24,266 nt of DNA from Chara braunii (GCA_003427395.1 BFEA01000196.1:1895237-1919502); one strand, 5' to 3'; positions 1 to 7,716 are shown, counted from the first letter of the stretch. Numbers and translations: made by a program. The notes: generated by a model not told the origin, from the letters alone.

Positions 1-250
1 TTCCACATCTGAATCCTCCTGTACCATGTCTGGATCCTCCTGTTCCACGTCTGAATCAGCTGTTCCACGTAAGAATCCCCCTGTTCCACGTAAGAATCCC
101 CCTGTTCCACGTCTGAATCCTGCTGTTCCACGTACGGATCCTCCTGTTCCACGTTTGAATCCGCTGTTCCACGTCAGGATCAATGCTATTAGGAGCATTA
201 CGGGCAATGATTGGATCCCCTGTTCCACGTCAGGATCCATACTGTTAGGA
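1..250. repeat. Degenerate ~24-bp minisatellite (CTGTTCCACGT core)
   Basis: The core CTGTTCCACGT followed by a variable GAATCC or GGATCC segment recurs about every 20-25 bases up to about 180. It reappears near 218 and once more near 354. One forward frame stays open across it and reads as a Pro/Val/Arg-rich repeat (VPR.NPP-like). That frame is open because the repeat unit is close to a multiple of three, so I do not call a gene. The array probably continues left of the window. Confidence 0.8.
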
Positions 251-589
251 GCATGATCCGCAATGATTCAGAACAGAGTCTAATTTTTTTAATGTATAAC
301 TCCATATTCGGCCATGTAGTGCACCTCTTAATTTGTTTTGCATGTCGAACTACTGTTCCACGTCATGACCCTGTTCCTCTGGATCTCATGGTTGTGAAAC
401 ACGTTTTTTTCCATTTAAGATTGTCATTCTTCTCGCCCTTGTCAACGTGGAAAAGCATTGCACGCCCGCGCAGGGTTAATAGCATGCGTGCGCAATGAAT
501 ATACCTAGAAATGCGAGATGGTATGTACTACGTGCCAAATTGAACGAAATGAAAAGTTGGCGGTCGTACTGTGTGCACCTGCCGAATCC

Positions 590-960
590 CAACTCCATGC
601 AGTGGTCGTCGAACACTCTCTGCCCACGACGCAGTTGTGTTACAACAGGCGCCTGCCAGCGATGTCGTTGTCTTCGACGGGTTCCTGACAGCGATGTTGT
701 TGTCTGCGAGAGATGCTGTCCGCAATGCCGTAGTCCTTTTTTTTTTCTTTTTTTTTTTTTTAATAACAATGCAGTGGTCTTCAAACAGTATCTGCCCACG
801 AGGCAGTTGTATTTGAACAGTGCCTGCCGGGGGGGCGATGCAGATGTCTTTGAATCCTGCCTGCCCTGAATGTAGTGGTTGTCTTCGAATAGTGCGTGCC
901 CCAATGTAGTCGTATTCAAACGGCAGCGCAGTTGCTTCGCATAGTGCCTTCAAACGGCGG
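590..960. repeat. Degenerate ~30-bp minisatellite with an internal T tract
   Basis: Variants of a unit like AATGCAGTGGTCTTCAAACAG followed by TGCCTGCC recur through this stretch, for example near 594, 770, 815, 870 and 900. A T-rich tract at about 737-761 interrupts them. Several overlapping frames are open on both strands, as expected for a repeat with few stop words. No protein family is recognisable. Confidence 0.6.
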
Positions 961-1177
961 AGGACCCGCAGGTCGCTCTTTCTTCAGCTCCATCATTCTC
1001 TGTCTCGACCAGTTGCCGCCCCTGTAACGGGGTGGGTTCGCCACTGGAACTCTTACTACTTTGAATTTACTGTTTTTTTTTTTTTTTAAATGTGTGGAGA
1101 TGTAGATGAAGCCTGATCGCTTGGCTGTGGCTCGGCATGATGGTGGATAGGGACATGGCTGTGTTTTTCAAGGTCTA
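961..1177. other. No recognisable feature apart from a T tract
   Basis: The stretch contains a run of T at about 1073-1087. I see no gene, RNA or repeat with a match elsewhere in the window. Confidence 0.5.
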
Positions 1178-1274
1178 GGGCTAGGTCCCTCTTGCACGAA
1201 TTAAGCGATATTGACCGTAGATCGCAAAGATCAACGCCCAGAATCTCTTAATCCGTGCAAGTGGGACCTTGTCC
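1178..1274. mobile_element. Small inverted-repeat element, possible MITE relative
   Basis: The 23-base arm starting AGGTCCC at 1183-1205 is the near-perfect inverse of 1247-1269, with two mismatches. The outer bases (GGGCT on the left, TGTCC on the right) resemble decayed GGGCC termini of the MITEs elsewhere in this window. A related single end occurs at 5750-5779, where the outermost bases are an intact GGCCC. The flanking triplets are CTA and GTA, so a 3-bp duplication is only partly preserved. The centre (1213-1236) is the reverse complement of a motif found three more times at 5517-6004. Confidence 0.5.
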
Positions 1275-1737
1275 GTACATGGTGAGACTCTTAGTCCGAG
1301 AGGGCTTTTCCGGCCAAGCCATCACTGACAGCAGCCATGTCTGTCCGACCTGTCCTGACGAGTCACCCACATCACGGTGATTTTCATGTTATCGTCGTTT
1401 TTCTCTCGACCCGAATGGATATGATATGAACTTGTAAACTGCTTTCACAGACAAGTTCGTTTCCTCCCTGTCAGCTCACCTCAGTAGTTGCGGGTTCTTT
1501 CTTCTTCTTCTTTTTCTTCTTCTTCTTCTTCTTCTTCTTGTTTTCCTTTTTTTCTGTCCCTTTTTAACTTAGAGACAGTTTGTTCCTTTGTTTATGGAGT
1601 GTCTGTGGGGAACCTGCTTGTCGATTTGCTCAATAACTGCTGAGCTTTTCGCAAAAGCAAATAGAAGAATCTGGGGTGGGCTATAGCGCACTTATAGCAC
1701 TTACCCAGCTTCAAGTCGTTGATCTTTTGTAAGTTAT
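1275..1737. repeat. (CTT)n microsatellite in otherwise featureless sequence
   Basis: A CTT/TTC trinucleotide tract with a few interruptions spans about 1496-1540. The sequence on either side shows no gene or repeat that I can recognise. Confidence 0.7.
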
Positions 1738-1910
1738 GGCCCTCACTCAACTACTCCGTGCACAAAAGACAAAAATATGGCCGTGAATCTTTCCATGTTC
1801 TAGCGGAAGATTCATTGCACATTCGGATAGTAGTGGAGAATATGATGGTGAATTTTTCCATTTTCTAGTGGAAGATCCTTGCACATTTGGAGAGTACTGG
1901 AGCGAGGCAC
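1738..1910. mobile_element. GGGCC-family MITE, copy 1 (internally duplicated)
   Basis: The left end (GGCCTCACTC, one G short of the family start) and right end (GAGCGAGGC) match the inverted termini of the 122-bp copies at 2006-2127 and 9042-9163. The interior carries two successive versions of the family core, with 'tttcca..ttctagYGGAAGAT' near 1791 and again near 1855. This makes the copy 173 bp instead of 122. TAT precedes it at 1735-1737 and follows it at 1911-1913, consistent with a 3-bp TSD. Confidence 0.75.
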
Positions 1911-2005
1911 TATGGAAGAACACTTTGTGGGACCTCTTCCCGGCTCTTGCCCTTATGGGTTGGGTTATGCGCGATTGAATTCTATAAGAAGAGATAGCAT
2001 ATACT

Positions 2006-2127
2006 GGCCCTCGATGCACTACTCTCGAAATGCACGAACGACAAAAATCATGGCGGTGTATCTTTCCATTTTCTAGCGGAAGATTCACTCTCGTTTTGCA
2101 CATTTCGAGAGTAGTGCAGCGAGGCCC
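2006..2127. mobile_element. GGGCC-family MITE, copy 2 (122 bp)
   Basis: The left terminus at 2006 (GGCCCTCGATGCACTACTCT, continuing CGAAATGCAC) is the inverse of the right terminus ending at 2127 (AGAGTAGTGCAGCGAGGCCC). The element is 122 bp, the same as the copies at 3851 and 9042. ACT stands directly on both sides (2003-2005 and 2128-2130) as a 3-bp TSD. No transposase is encoded, so it is non-autonomous. GGG-starting TIRs with a 3-bp TSD recall PIF/Harbinger (Tourist-like) MITEs, but that assignment is inference. Confidence 0.9.
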
Positions 2128-2183
2128 ACTGTCATGTTTGGTACCAGTATGGAAGTAGGTATCGATGCATCAGATTGGTTTAA

Positions 2184-2363
2184 GGACCTCGCCTAACGAA
2201 ACAAAAAAAAGAAAGCGCGTGCATCTTCCCACAGAAGATGGCCATGTGCATCAGATTCTCTTCCTGTTTATAGTTATAGTACGTAACACAAGTACCTTGC
2301 CGGCTTCTGAGGAGATGCACTTACGTTTTGTAACATTTCGTGAGTTTTTGTGTGGCGAGGCCC
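2184..2363. mobile_element. GGGCC-family MITE, copy 3 (180 bp, diverged)
   Basis: The right terminus (ACATTTCG then GTGTGGCGAGGCCC) is a clear family end. The left end begins GGACCTCGCC and then diverges. TAA flanks it on both sides (2181-2183 and 2364-2366), supporting the chosen boundaries. The interior differs from the 122-bp copies, apart from fragments such as 'cagaagatggccatgtgc'. Confidence 0.75.
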
Positions 2364-2454
2364 TAATACTAGAAGGTTGATGGAAATTGTTCCACCAATT
2401 TGCAGGGTGTAACCGTTTCATTATTAGTGCATTTATGAGACCTAATGTACAAAA

Positions 2455-2955
2455 AAAAGAGAAGTTCACAAAAAAAAAAAAAAAAGAGAGGCTACATCTC
2501 CAGGAAAGAATAGTTATTGTAGTTCACACCTAAAGTTCTCTCTTTTTTTTTTTGTGTCTTACTAGCTGAAGAAAACTGTTGTTGTGATTTTGAGCTGGAA
2601 GGGAGGGACAGTGTCCCCCTGATGTGAGGCTGACCGTGAGCTCTTTTCTTCCCTGCCCACCCTCTCTTTTATTTTAAACATGACCTTATGACATCGTCTT
2701 CTTCCATTCTGCGGTACCTGTTTATACTGAGGGGGAGGTCCCTGATACCCGGGTTCTTCCCCTCTGGTCGTGCAACGTTGTAATCGATGACCTAGCAGGT
2801 ATCGATCGAGAGCTTGTGTGACAGTGTGAAGTGGACCTTGTCTTTGGGTCACAGCTTTCAGGGTCCTCTTCCACCGGTACAACACTCCTCCGCACACTTC
2901 TCCCGCTATGGACGGGCGGGAGACTTTACCCATTACGGCTATCTTCTGAGACCAA
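2455..2955. other. A/T homopolymer tracts, otherwise no recognisable feature
   Basis: An A tract at about 2470-2485 and a T tract at about 2542-2551 lie in partly inverted context (AGAGA..CACA(A)n against TCTCTC(T)nGTG). A 161-codon reverse frame crosses 2562-3047. It runs through the poly(T) tract and the U6 copy, so I do not regard it as a gene. Confidence 0.5.
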
Positions 2956-2960
2956 GGGTT

Positions 2961-2977
2961 ACACCCCTCTGGTTCTG

Positions 2978-3011
<34 letters not shown>

Positions 3012-3128
3012 GTTGATTTGGACCGTTTCTTGATTTCTGCGTGTCATCCTTGCACAGGGGCCATGCTAATCTTCTGTGTGTCGTTCCAAATTTAACGGAA
3101 TTCCCGACGGACACACCCCTCTGGTTCT
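2961..3128 (-). mobile_element. Retroposition unit: U6 copy, poly(A) and 16-bp TSDs
   Basis: The 16-base string ACACCCCTCTGGTTCT occurs at 2961-2976 and again at 3113-3128. Between them, read on the minus strand, lie a U6 snRNA copy (3112 down to 3007) and a pure A run (T at 2978-3006 on the plus strand). The 5' TSD starts at the base next to the U6 5' end. Long TSDs, a 3' poly(A) and an intact 5' end are the hallmarks of target-primed retroposition by LINE-type machinery. Confidence 0.93.
3007..3112 (-). pseudogene. U6: U6 snRNA retropseudogene, near full length
   Basis: On the minus strand the copy starts GTCCGTCGGGAATTCCGTTA. It continues through the conserved U6 core GATTAGCATGGCCCCTG and AAGGATGACACGCAGAAATC, and ends with AAGAAACGGTCCAAAT before the A tail. 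At about 106 nt it matches the normal U6 length. The ACAGAG box region reads ACACAGAAGATTAGCATGG, with ACACAGA in place of ATACAGAGA. That change, the A tail and the TSDs indicate a retrocopy. The GTCC..GGG 5' hairpin is of the plant/algal/protist type rather than the vertebrate type. Confidence 0.93.
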
Positions 3129-3274
3129 ATGTTTCCCCTTATATGCTAGTTTGAACCCGGCCCGCTTTATGGGCAGGTTCATGTTTTCTGAGCAATGCCA
3201 TAGACATAGCTGCATGGAGAGGTTCATGTTTCCTAAGCACAAACATAGCACAATGCAGTAGCTGTTGCTTCCCC

Positions 3275-3680
3275 TAGGGTCAGGCTGCATTTAGCTGTTT
3301 TGTGGTCTAGGTTCTGAAGTCTCAATGTATGTTATGAGCAGTTGAATTTCTCTACCTGGTTTCTTTATAGGACCCCTTAGGGTTAGTCTGCATTCAGCTG
3401 TTATGTAGTCTAGGTTCTGCTGAAGTCTCAGCGCAGGTTATGAGCAGTTGAATTTCGCCACCTGGTTTCTTTATAGGACCCCTTAGGGTTACGATGCATT
3501 TAGCTGTTATGTAGTCTAGGTTCTGCTGAAGTCTCAGCGCATGTTATGAGAAGTTGAATTTCGCCACCTGGTTTCTTTATAGGACCCCTTAGGGTTAGGC
3601 TGCATTTAGCTGTTATGTAGTCTAGGTTCTGCTGAAGTCTCAGCGCAGGTTATGAGCAGTTGAATTTCACCACCTGTTCT
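3275..3680. repeat. ~106-bp tandem array, four units
   Basis: Units start at TAGGGT at 3275, 3378, 3484 and 3590, giving spacings of 103, 106 and 106 bases. Each contains TGCATTTAGCTGTTATGTAG (with variants), GTCTAGGTTCTG, GAGCAGTTGAATTTC and TTCTTTATAGGACCCCTTAG. The last unit loses identity after about 3676. Units 2 to 4 are more alike than unit 1. I see no open frame or RNA motif that would give it a function. Confidence 0.93.
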
Positions 3681-3850
3681 TCCGGTTTCCTTGACGTTAG
3701 GACCTAGACGTAGTCTGGTGGGGACCGCCACTGACCGTCGGATGCTGTGGGCCGTATCGCCGTCATCGGGGAACTGGCAAAAACACGCAAAAGAATCAAA
3801 AGTCCCACGGGTGGGGACCGCCAATTACTGTCAGATGCTGTGGTGCCTTA

Positions 3851-3972
3851 GGGCCTGGCCACACCACTGTCGAAATGCCAAAAAGACAAAACATTGGCAG
3901 GCACATCTGGCCATGTTCTAGCGCGAAGTTCATTCTCATTTTGCACATTTCGAGAGTGCTGTGGCGATGCCC
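3851..3972 (+). mobile_element. GGGCC-family MITE, copy 4 (122 bp)
   Basis: The left end GGGCCTGGCCACACCACTGT and the right end, which closes GAGAGTGCTGTGGCGATGCCC, are inverted repeats. They represent a second terminal subtype, with GCCACACCACTGTCGAAATG in place of GCTGCACTACTCTCGAAATG. TTA flanks it at 3848-3850 and 3973-3975. The interior has the family core 'aagacaaaa..ggccatgttctagc.cgaag'. It sits inside a tandem-repeat unit whose uninterrupted version is visible at 4111-4195. Confidence 0.93.
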
Positions 3973-4237
3973 TTATAATGCTCATCATGCGTCGACAAGT
4001 GGCAGAAAAACAGAATGACGCGAAGTCCAACGGGCAGGGAATACCACTTACTGTCAGATGTTGTGGGCCTTTTCTTGGCTATCGGGCGACTGGCAAAAAC
4101 ACATATTACATATTACTGTCAGATGCTGTGGTGCCTTATCGTGCTCATGACGGGGTGATGACTGGCAAAAACACACAGAGCCTCAAACGTCCAAGGGGTA
4201 GGGAATTCGACTTACTGTCAGATGCTGTGGTGCCTTC

Positions 4238-4360
4238 GGGCATCGCCACACCACTCTCGAAATGTGCAAAATGGGATGAACTTCCTGCTAGAACATGGCC
4301 AGATGCACCCGCCACAATTTTGTCTTTCCCACATTTCGAGAGTTGTGTGGCGAGATGCCC
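4238..4360 (-). mobile_element. GGGCC-family MITE, copy 5 (123 bp, inverted orientation)
   Basis: Left end GGGCATCGCCACACCACTCT and right end AGAGTTGTGTGGCGAGATGCCC (split around GAGATG) are inverted repeats of the second subtype. The interior (CTAGAACATGGCCAGATG near 4290) is the reverse complement of the interior of copy 4, so it inserted in the opposite orientation. The flanks are TTC on the left and TTA on the right. An original TTA duplication with one later change would explain this. Confidence 0.88.
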
Positions 4361-4477
4361 TTATTGTGCACATCAACGGGGTGACTGACAAAAACACACT
4401 GACTCAAAAGTGCAGCAGTGTAGTTATGCATCTCTGCATCCGCATCGATCTACGCGACAGTTTGGACCTGGTAGCTG

Positions 4478-4584
4478 AAAGTAGTGATCGCCGGGTCGAA
4501 TTGTGAGGACCCCGGCCTCGTCCCTTTCTATGGAAATAAATTGGTGATGCTTTCCCAAAAAAAAAAAAAAAAAGTAGTGATCGT
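4478..4584 (+). mobile_element. Retroposed mRNA-like 3' fragment with poly(A) and 13-bp TSDs
   Basis: AAAGTAGTGATCG stands at 4478-4490 and again at 4572-4584. The 66 bases from 4491 plus an A run (4557 on) lie between. The fragment contains AATAAA at 4535-4540, 16 bases before the A run, which is the normal spacing of a polyadenylation signal. The uninterrupted repeat unit at 4810 reads straight through the insertion point. I take it as a severely 5'-truncated cDNA. Its source gene cannot be named. Confidence 0.88.
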
Positions 4585-4723
4585 ATCTTCTGGTACTATG
4601 CGGTATGCTAGAAGCTACTATAAGTAGTTATTCAACCAAGTGCAGCAGCGGTGTAGTTATGCATCTCTGCGTCTGCATCGATCTGCGTAACAGTTTGGAC
4701 CTGGTAGGGGAAAGTAGTGAGAT

Positions 4724-4779
4724 ATAACAGTTTCATATCTGATCCGTGGTCCATCGGAAAAAAAAAAAAAAAAAAAAAA
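4724..4779 (+). pseudogene. U2: U2 snRNA fragment followed by poly(A)
   Basis: ACAGTTTCATATCTGATC, followed by CGTGGTCCATCGG, matches the U2 region just after the branch-site-recognition segment (AUCAGUUUAAUAUCUGAU, then the stem IIb segment). It passes directly into about 22 A residues (4758-4779). Both the U2 5' end and the Sm-site region are missing. Compared with unit 3 of the array it replaces about 30 bases of host repeat, and I see no TSD. Confidence 0.72.
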
Positions 4780-4945
4780 CTAAGCTACTATACGAAGTTG
4801 TTCACCCAAGTGCAGCAGCGTAGTTATGCATCTCTGCGTCCGCATCGATCTGCGTAGCAGTTGGACCTGGTAGGGGAAAGTAGTGAGATAGTATCTTCGG
4901 TTACTACGCTGTATGCTAGAGGCTACTATCAGCAGCTATTCACTT

Positions 4946-5460
4946 CAGGCCAGACCAGGTTACAGAATTTCTGAAGTCCCTCCCTCATAGCCAAAACCTT
5001 CGGCAGGACTCCTTAGAATAGGAGATCAGAGGATTTGAATTGTGGAGGCTTTGTCCCACTGGGCCCTGGCAGGTGGGGGACCACAAAACCCCAGTCGGAG
5101 ACCTCCTGCCAAAGGAGTTTTGAGTGACTTTTTGGGGCATATTCAAGGACCGACGCCCTTGTGGAGTTGTTCTTCTTTGCTGTATACTGTATGCCAGCGT
5201 ATGGTGATTAACAGATTATGGGGCCGGATTCTCAGGTATCGTAACCCTTCAGCACAAAAAGGTAAAGAAGAGTGATAAGAGCGGTGCTGTTGTGCCCCTC
5301 TGACTCCAATTCCGAGCTCGGCGAGGCACGTTAGAGTCGAGACCCGACTTACATGCCCGCACTGTTTCAACGGGGAAAGAAACGCCGTAGAGCGCGTGAT
5401 GAGTGCAGCGTCACTTTTTGACCTAATTACATGTTGATTGCCCACCCAGTTTGTCCTTTG
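4946..5460. other. No recognisable gene or repeat
   Basis: Frames of 77 and 115 codons overlap here on opposite strands. Neither shows a family motif. Confidence 0.5.
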
Positions 5461-5464
5461 CCCT

Positions 5465-6005
5465 CGTTTGCCGATCACAACCGGGGGCAAGGTCCCAGTT
5501 GCGCCGATTAGGATATTTCGGCCGTTTATCTTTGCTATCTACGGTCAGTAGCTCTTTCGTTTGCTGATCACAACCGGGGGCAAGGCCGCAATAGGATACA
5601 AACACCACTTCAATAGATCTGTTTACTCATACAAACTCTTTTCAGAATGTTCGGGGATGCTGGACCCGCTTTCCAGCAGGTGCTGCTCCCCACCAATGGA
5701 TGGAGCCTCCCCGTTTCGGCCGTTGATCTTCGTTATCTACGGTCAGTAGCTCTTAATTCGTGCAAGTGGGACCTGGCCCCGGAACCGCACAGGAGATTCC
5801 CAGTTCCTGTTCGACCTGGAACCCCACACTGGATTCTTCCTAAAATCCTTGGCACAACACCTTTCTCAGCCTTTTGGCTAAGATCAAGTGTAGTATCTGT
5901 TCTGATCAGTTTAATACCTGATCCGTGACCAATCGGGTTGCACCCCCCGCCCGTTGCATGCTTTTCTGGCACCCTCGTTGATCTTTGTTATCTACGGTCA
6001 GTAGC
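5465..6005. repeat. Repeat mosaic around a U2 copy
   Basis: CGTTTGCCGATCACAACCGG, continuing GGGCAAGG, occurs at about 5468-5493 and again at about 5557-5585. The motif GTTGATCTTTGTTATCTACG, continuing GTCAGTAG, occurs in variants at 5517-5556, 5715-5754 and 5976-6004, and inverted at 1213-1236. After the middle copy comes TTAATTCGTGCAAGTGGGAC and then CTGGCCC (to 5779), which matches one arm of the element at 1178-1274. The segment 5658-5712 is shared with 14618-14670. Confidence 0.8.
5856..5940 (+). pseudogene. U2: U2 snRNA 5'-half copy
   Basis: From 5856 the sequence reads ACACCTTTCTCAGCCTTTTG, then GCTAAGATCAAGTGTAGTAT and CTGTTCTGATCAGTTTAATA. This is the highly conserved U2 5' domain, including the branch-site-recognition region GTGTAGTA. 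Similarity stops after GTGACCAATCGG. The Sm-binding segment and 3' stem-loops are absent, so it is not a complete gene. TGGCAC lies on both sides (5850-5855 and 5967-5972) and could be a short TSD, but there is no poly(A). I favour a pseudogene, though a strongly diverged real U2 cannot be excluded by eye. Confidence 0.88.
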
Positions 6006-6006
6006 A

Positions 6007-7000
6007 AACCTCTTACATTTTGAGTCACGAGGGTGACACTCAAATTATACCGTTTCAGCAAGGTTTGCTGTAAGAACAGTCTAAATAGAAGAAACTGAAC
6101 ACAACACGGGTGAATTTGAACACATCAGCTAGTTTACGTGTGCTCGGGAAGGCGCGATGAAAGGGTCCTTATTTTTTTTAATTTTTTTTTTAAATTGCTC
6201 CTAAACGCAAAAATGGCAAAAAGGATATCCAATTGCAAGGTATATATCTACCCGTCCCATATGCAACTTTTTTTTTTTTTTTTTCTATATTCCTCTCTCA
6301 ACTTCTGTTTCTTTTACCTTCCACTACCTACTCCTAAGGCTATCTAGAGGGGACCCCTGCAAGCATAGTTTCCTCTCTCTGTGAAGGGGAGATTTCATGT
6401 TGCCCCTTGCCCCTAATGGTTAGGGTATAGGGTTGGGGCCGCCAGTGGGGGTCTGGCTAACACAAAGACCGAGACCTGCCANTAGCTGTGCCTCCCTTTC
6501 TCATCGTCCCCCACCCTTCATCGAGTAGCAGCAGAGGGTATGGCCAACACTCTCCAACACACCACACACAACCCACTCGCACTCACACTCACACCCGTGT
6601 TGGTCATAGACCCCGCTAATACAGATCAGGGGTATCCAGAGGACTATCACAGTCCCTTGGCACTAAGTGCTGACGTACAAAATTTTGAAAAGGTCCAAAG
6701 AACAAAATTTAGGGTCAGATTGTGCAGAAACTTTCGCACATTACTGCTCTCAGATTAGTTTTTTTTTTTTTTGTTTGTTTGTTTTAAGAGTCTTAGCTTG
6801 TCAAGGGGGATTATAGACAACTTTCCCCTACAAAAGATGGAAAAGCACATAAATAGCTTGCTGGGATTTGGCAATGGAGGGACCAGCACTGCCAGAATGA
6901 ACTTCGCTGGGAGGGGACCGAAGTGCATGATCTGTATCTGGACTGCACTATGCAATGGGTGCATTCTCGCCTGCCTGGTTTTGTCCTCCTTTTTTTCGTC
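6007..7000. other. No recognisable gene; homopolymer tracts and one ambiguous base
   Basis: T tracts lie near 6173, 6270-6285 and 6760-6772, and an N at about 6482. A CAC/CTC-rich stretch runs 6549-6596. Frames of 69 to 109 codons exist on both strands but run through the T tracts and show no family motifs. Confidence 0.5.
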
Positions 7001-7007
7001 CTTTGGT

Positions 7008-7072
7008 GCTAGTGGTGTCTGCTCTTATCAGCACCCCTCGCAGCCGCTCGGGTTGTTAAAAAAAAAAAAAAA
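7008..7072 (+). repeat. A-tailed dispersed repeat X, copy 1
   Basis: GCTAGTGGTGTCTGCTCTTA, then TCAGCACCCCT, ends with CGGGTTGTT and a run of A (7058-7072). The same segment occurs at 14680-14712, and a diverged version at 7221-7300 also ends CGGGTTGTT before an A-rich tail. A shared 3' end next to A-rich DNA suggests a retroposed family. Confidence 0.6.
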
Positions 7073-7093
7073 GAACGGGCTATGCATTCCATG

Positions 7094-7175
7094 TGGCTGA
7101 AGAGTTCTCTTTCGTCTTTTTTTTTTTTTTTTTTTTTTTTTCTCTTAAAATCCCAGCTTTGGCTGAAGAGTTCTC
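7094..7175 (-). mobile_element. Tiny retroposed insert with 16-bp TSDs
   Basis: TGGCTGAAGAGTTCTC occurs at 7094-7109 and at 7160-7175. Between them, read on the minus strand, are only about 19 unique bases (AAGCTGGGATTTTAAGAGA), a long A run, then GACGAAA. The exact 16-bp repeat around a homopolymer is the signature of target-primed reverse transcription that ended almost at once. The source RNA is too short to identify. Confidence 0.82.
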
Positions 7176-7220
7176 AACTTTTCTTGTGGCATATCAGTGC
7201 AATCCCCAAGCATAACAGAA

Positions 7221-7300
7221 TGCTAGGGGGGTCTGCTCTTAGCAGCTACCCTACCATCAACGGGTTGTTGCTATAGCAAAAACAAAAAAACAAAAAAAAG
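7221..7300 (+). repeat. A-tailed dispersed repeat X, copy 2 (diverged)
   Basis: GGGGGGTCTGCTCTTAGCAG, then CTACCCTACCATCAACGGGT TGTT-like sequence and an A-rich tail, parallels the copy at 7008-7072. It is more diverged, and its tail is interrupted by C residues. Confidence 0.45.
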
Positions 7301-7716
7301 TGTTAGGGGTTACACCACCAGTACCTACCTACCTTCCCCCTTATGTGGCCTGTATACCGGCGCGATTTTCAGGGCTCAGCCTCCGGAGGAAAATTGCTGG
7401 TGGCACTAGTCCAAAGGAGGGCTCCGTCGGTTCGTTTTGTTGGTGTGATGTTTCGTGTTTTTTTTTGTTTTTTTTTTTTGCCCAAGGCTCCAATTTTGTA
7501 ATTGATTCCAGCCGTGGAGAAAAGTGGCACGGAAGTACACTGGTGGAAGGACGGAAAAAGGGCTCCTATTCTGTCCTCCTAAACGAGAGGGAAGAAGGTT
7601 GACAGGTATTCATCGCACATGTATCTCATTATACGTTTATACGGCTCCTGCATTTCACTGCAGCTTTGGAAGAGGACCGGCCACACCCCCTACCGGTAGG
7701 GGCTCACCGTCGGAAA
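7301..7716. other. No recognisable gene
   Basis: Overlapping frames of 82 and 100 codons run through a T-rich tract near 7459-7480. No motif or repeat partner was seen. Confidence 0.5.

Larger units (their letters stand above)
3720..4405. repeat. Tandem array with MITE insertions (TACTGTCAGATGCTGTGG units)
   Basis: The unit has TACTGTCAGATGCTGTGG (or a variant), then GCC, a TATCG..CATCGGGG segment, ACTGGCAAAAACACA and a 'tcaaaagtcc' segment. Copies begin near 3732, 3827, 4050, 4111 and 4213. Two of the five are split by short DNA transposons at 3851-3972 and 4238-4360, while the unit at 4111-4195 is uninterrupted. Removing the inserts leaves units of roughly 60 to 100 bases. Confidence 0.85.
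4410..4945. repeat. Tandem array of ~135-150-bp units carrying two retroposed inserts
   Basis: Three units begin GTGCAGCAG at 4410, 4640 and 4810. They share GTAGTTATGCATCTCTGC, GCATCGATCTGCGTA, TTGGACCTGGTAG, AAAGTAGTGA and a terminal TATGCTAGAGGCTACTAT segment. Unit 1 is enlarged by a polyadenylated insert (4491-4571). In unit 2 a U2-poly(A) fragment replaces part of the unit. Unit 3 (4810-4945) is uninterrupted and serves as the reference. Confidence 0.9.

Noticed and set aside
26-256. Pro/Val/Arg-repeat protein from the left-end minisatellite
   Set aside because: The frame exists only because the repeat unit is near a multiple of three. It has no start context and changes frame with unit length.
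2562-3047. 161-codon reverse open frame
   Set aside because: Its first part is the U6 copy and its A tail (poly-Lys). It is an accident of the retroposed insert.
3007-3112. Functional U6 gene
   Set aside because: The poly(A) tail and long TSDs show a retrocopy, and the ACAGAG box region is altered.
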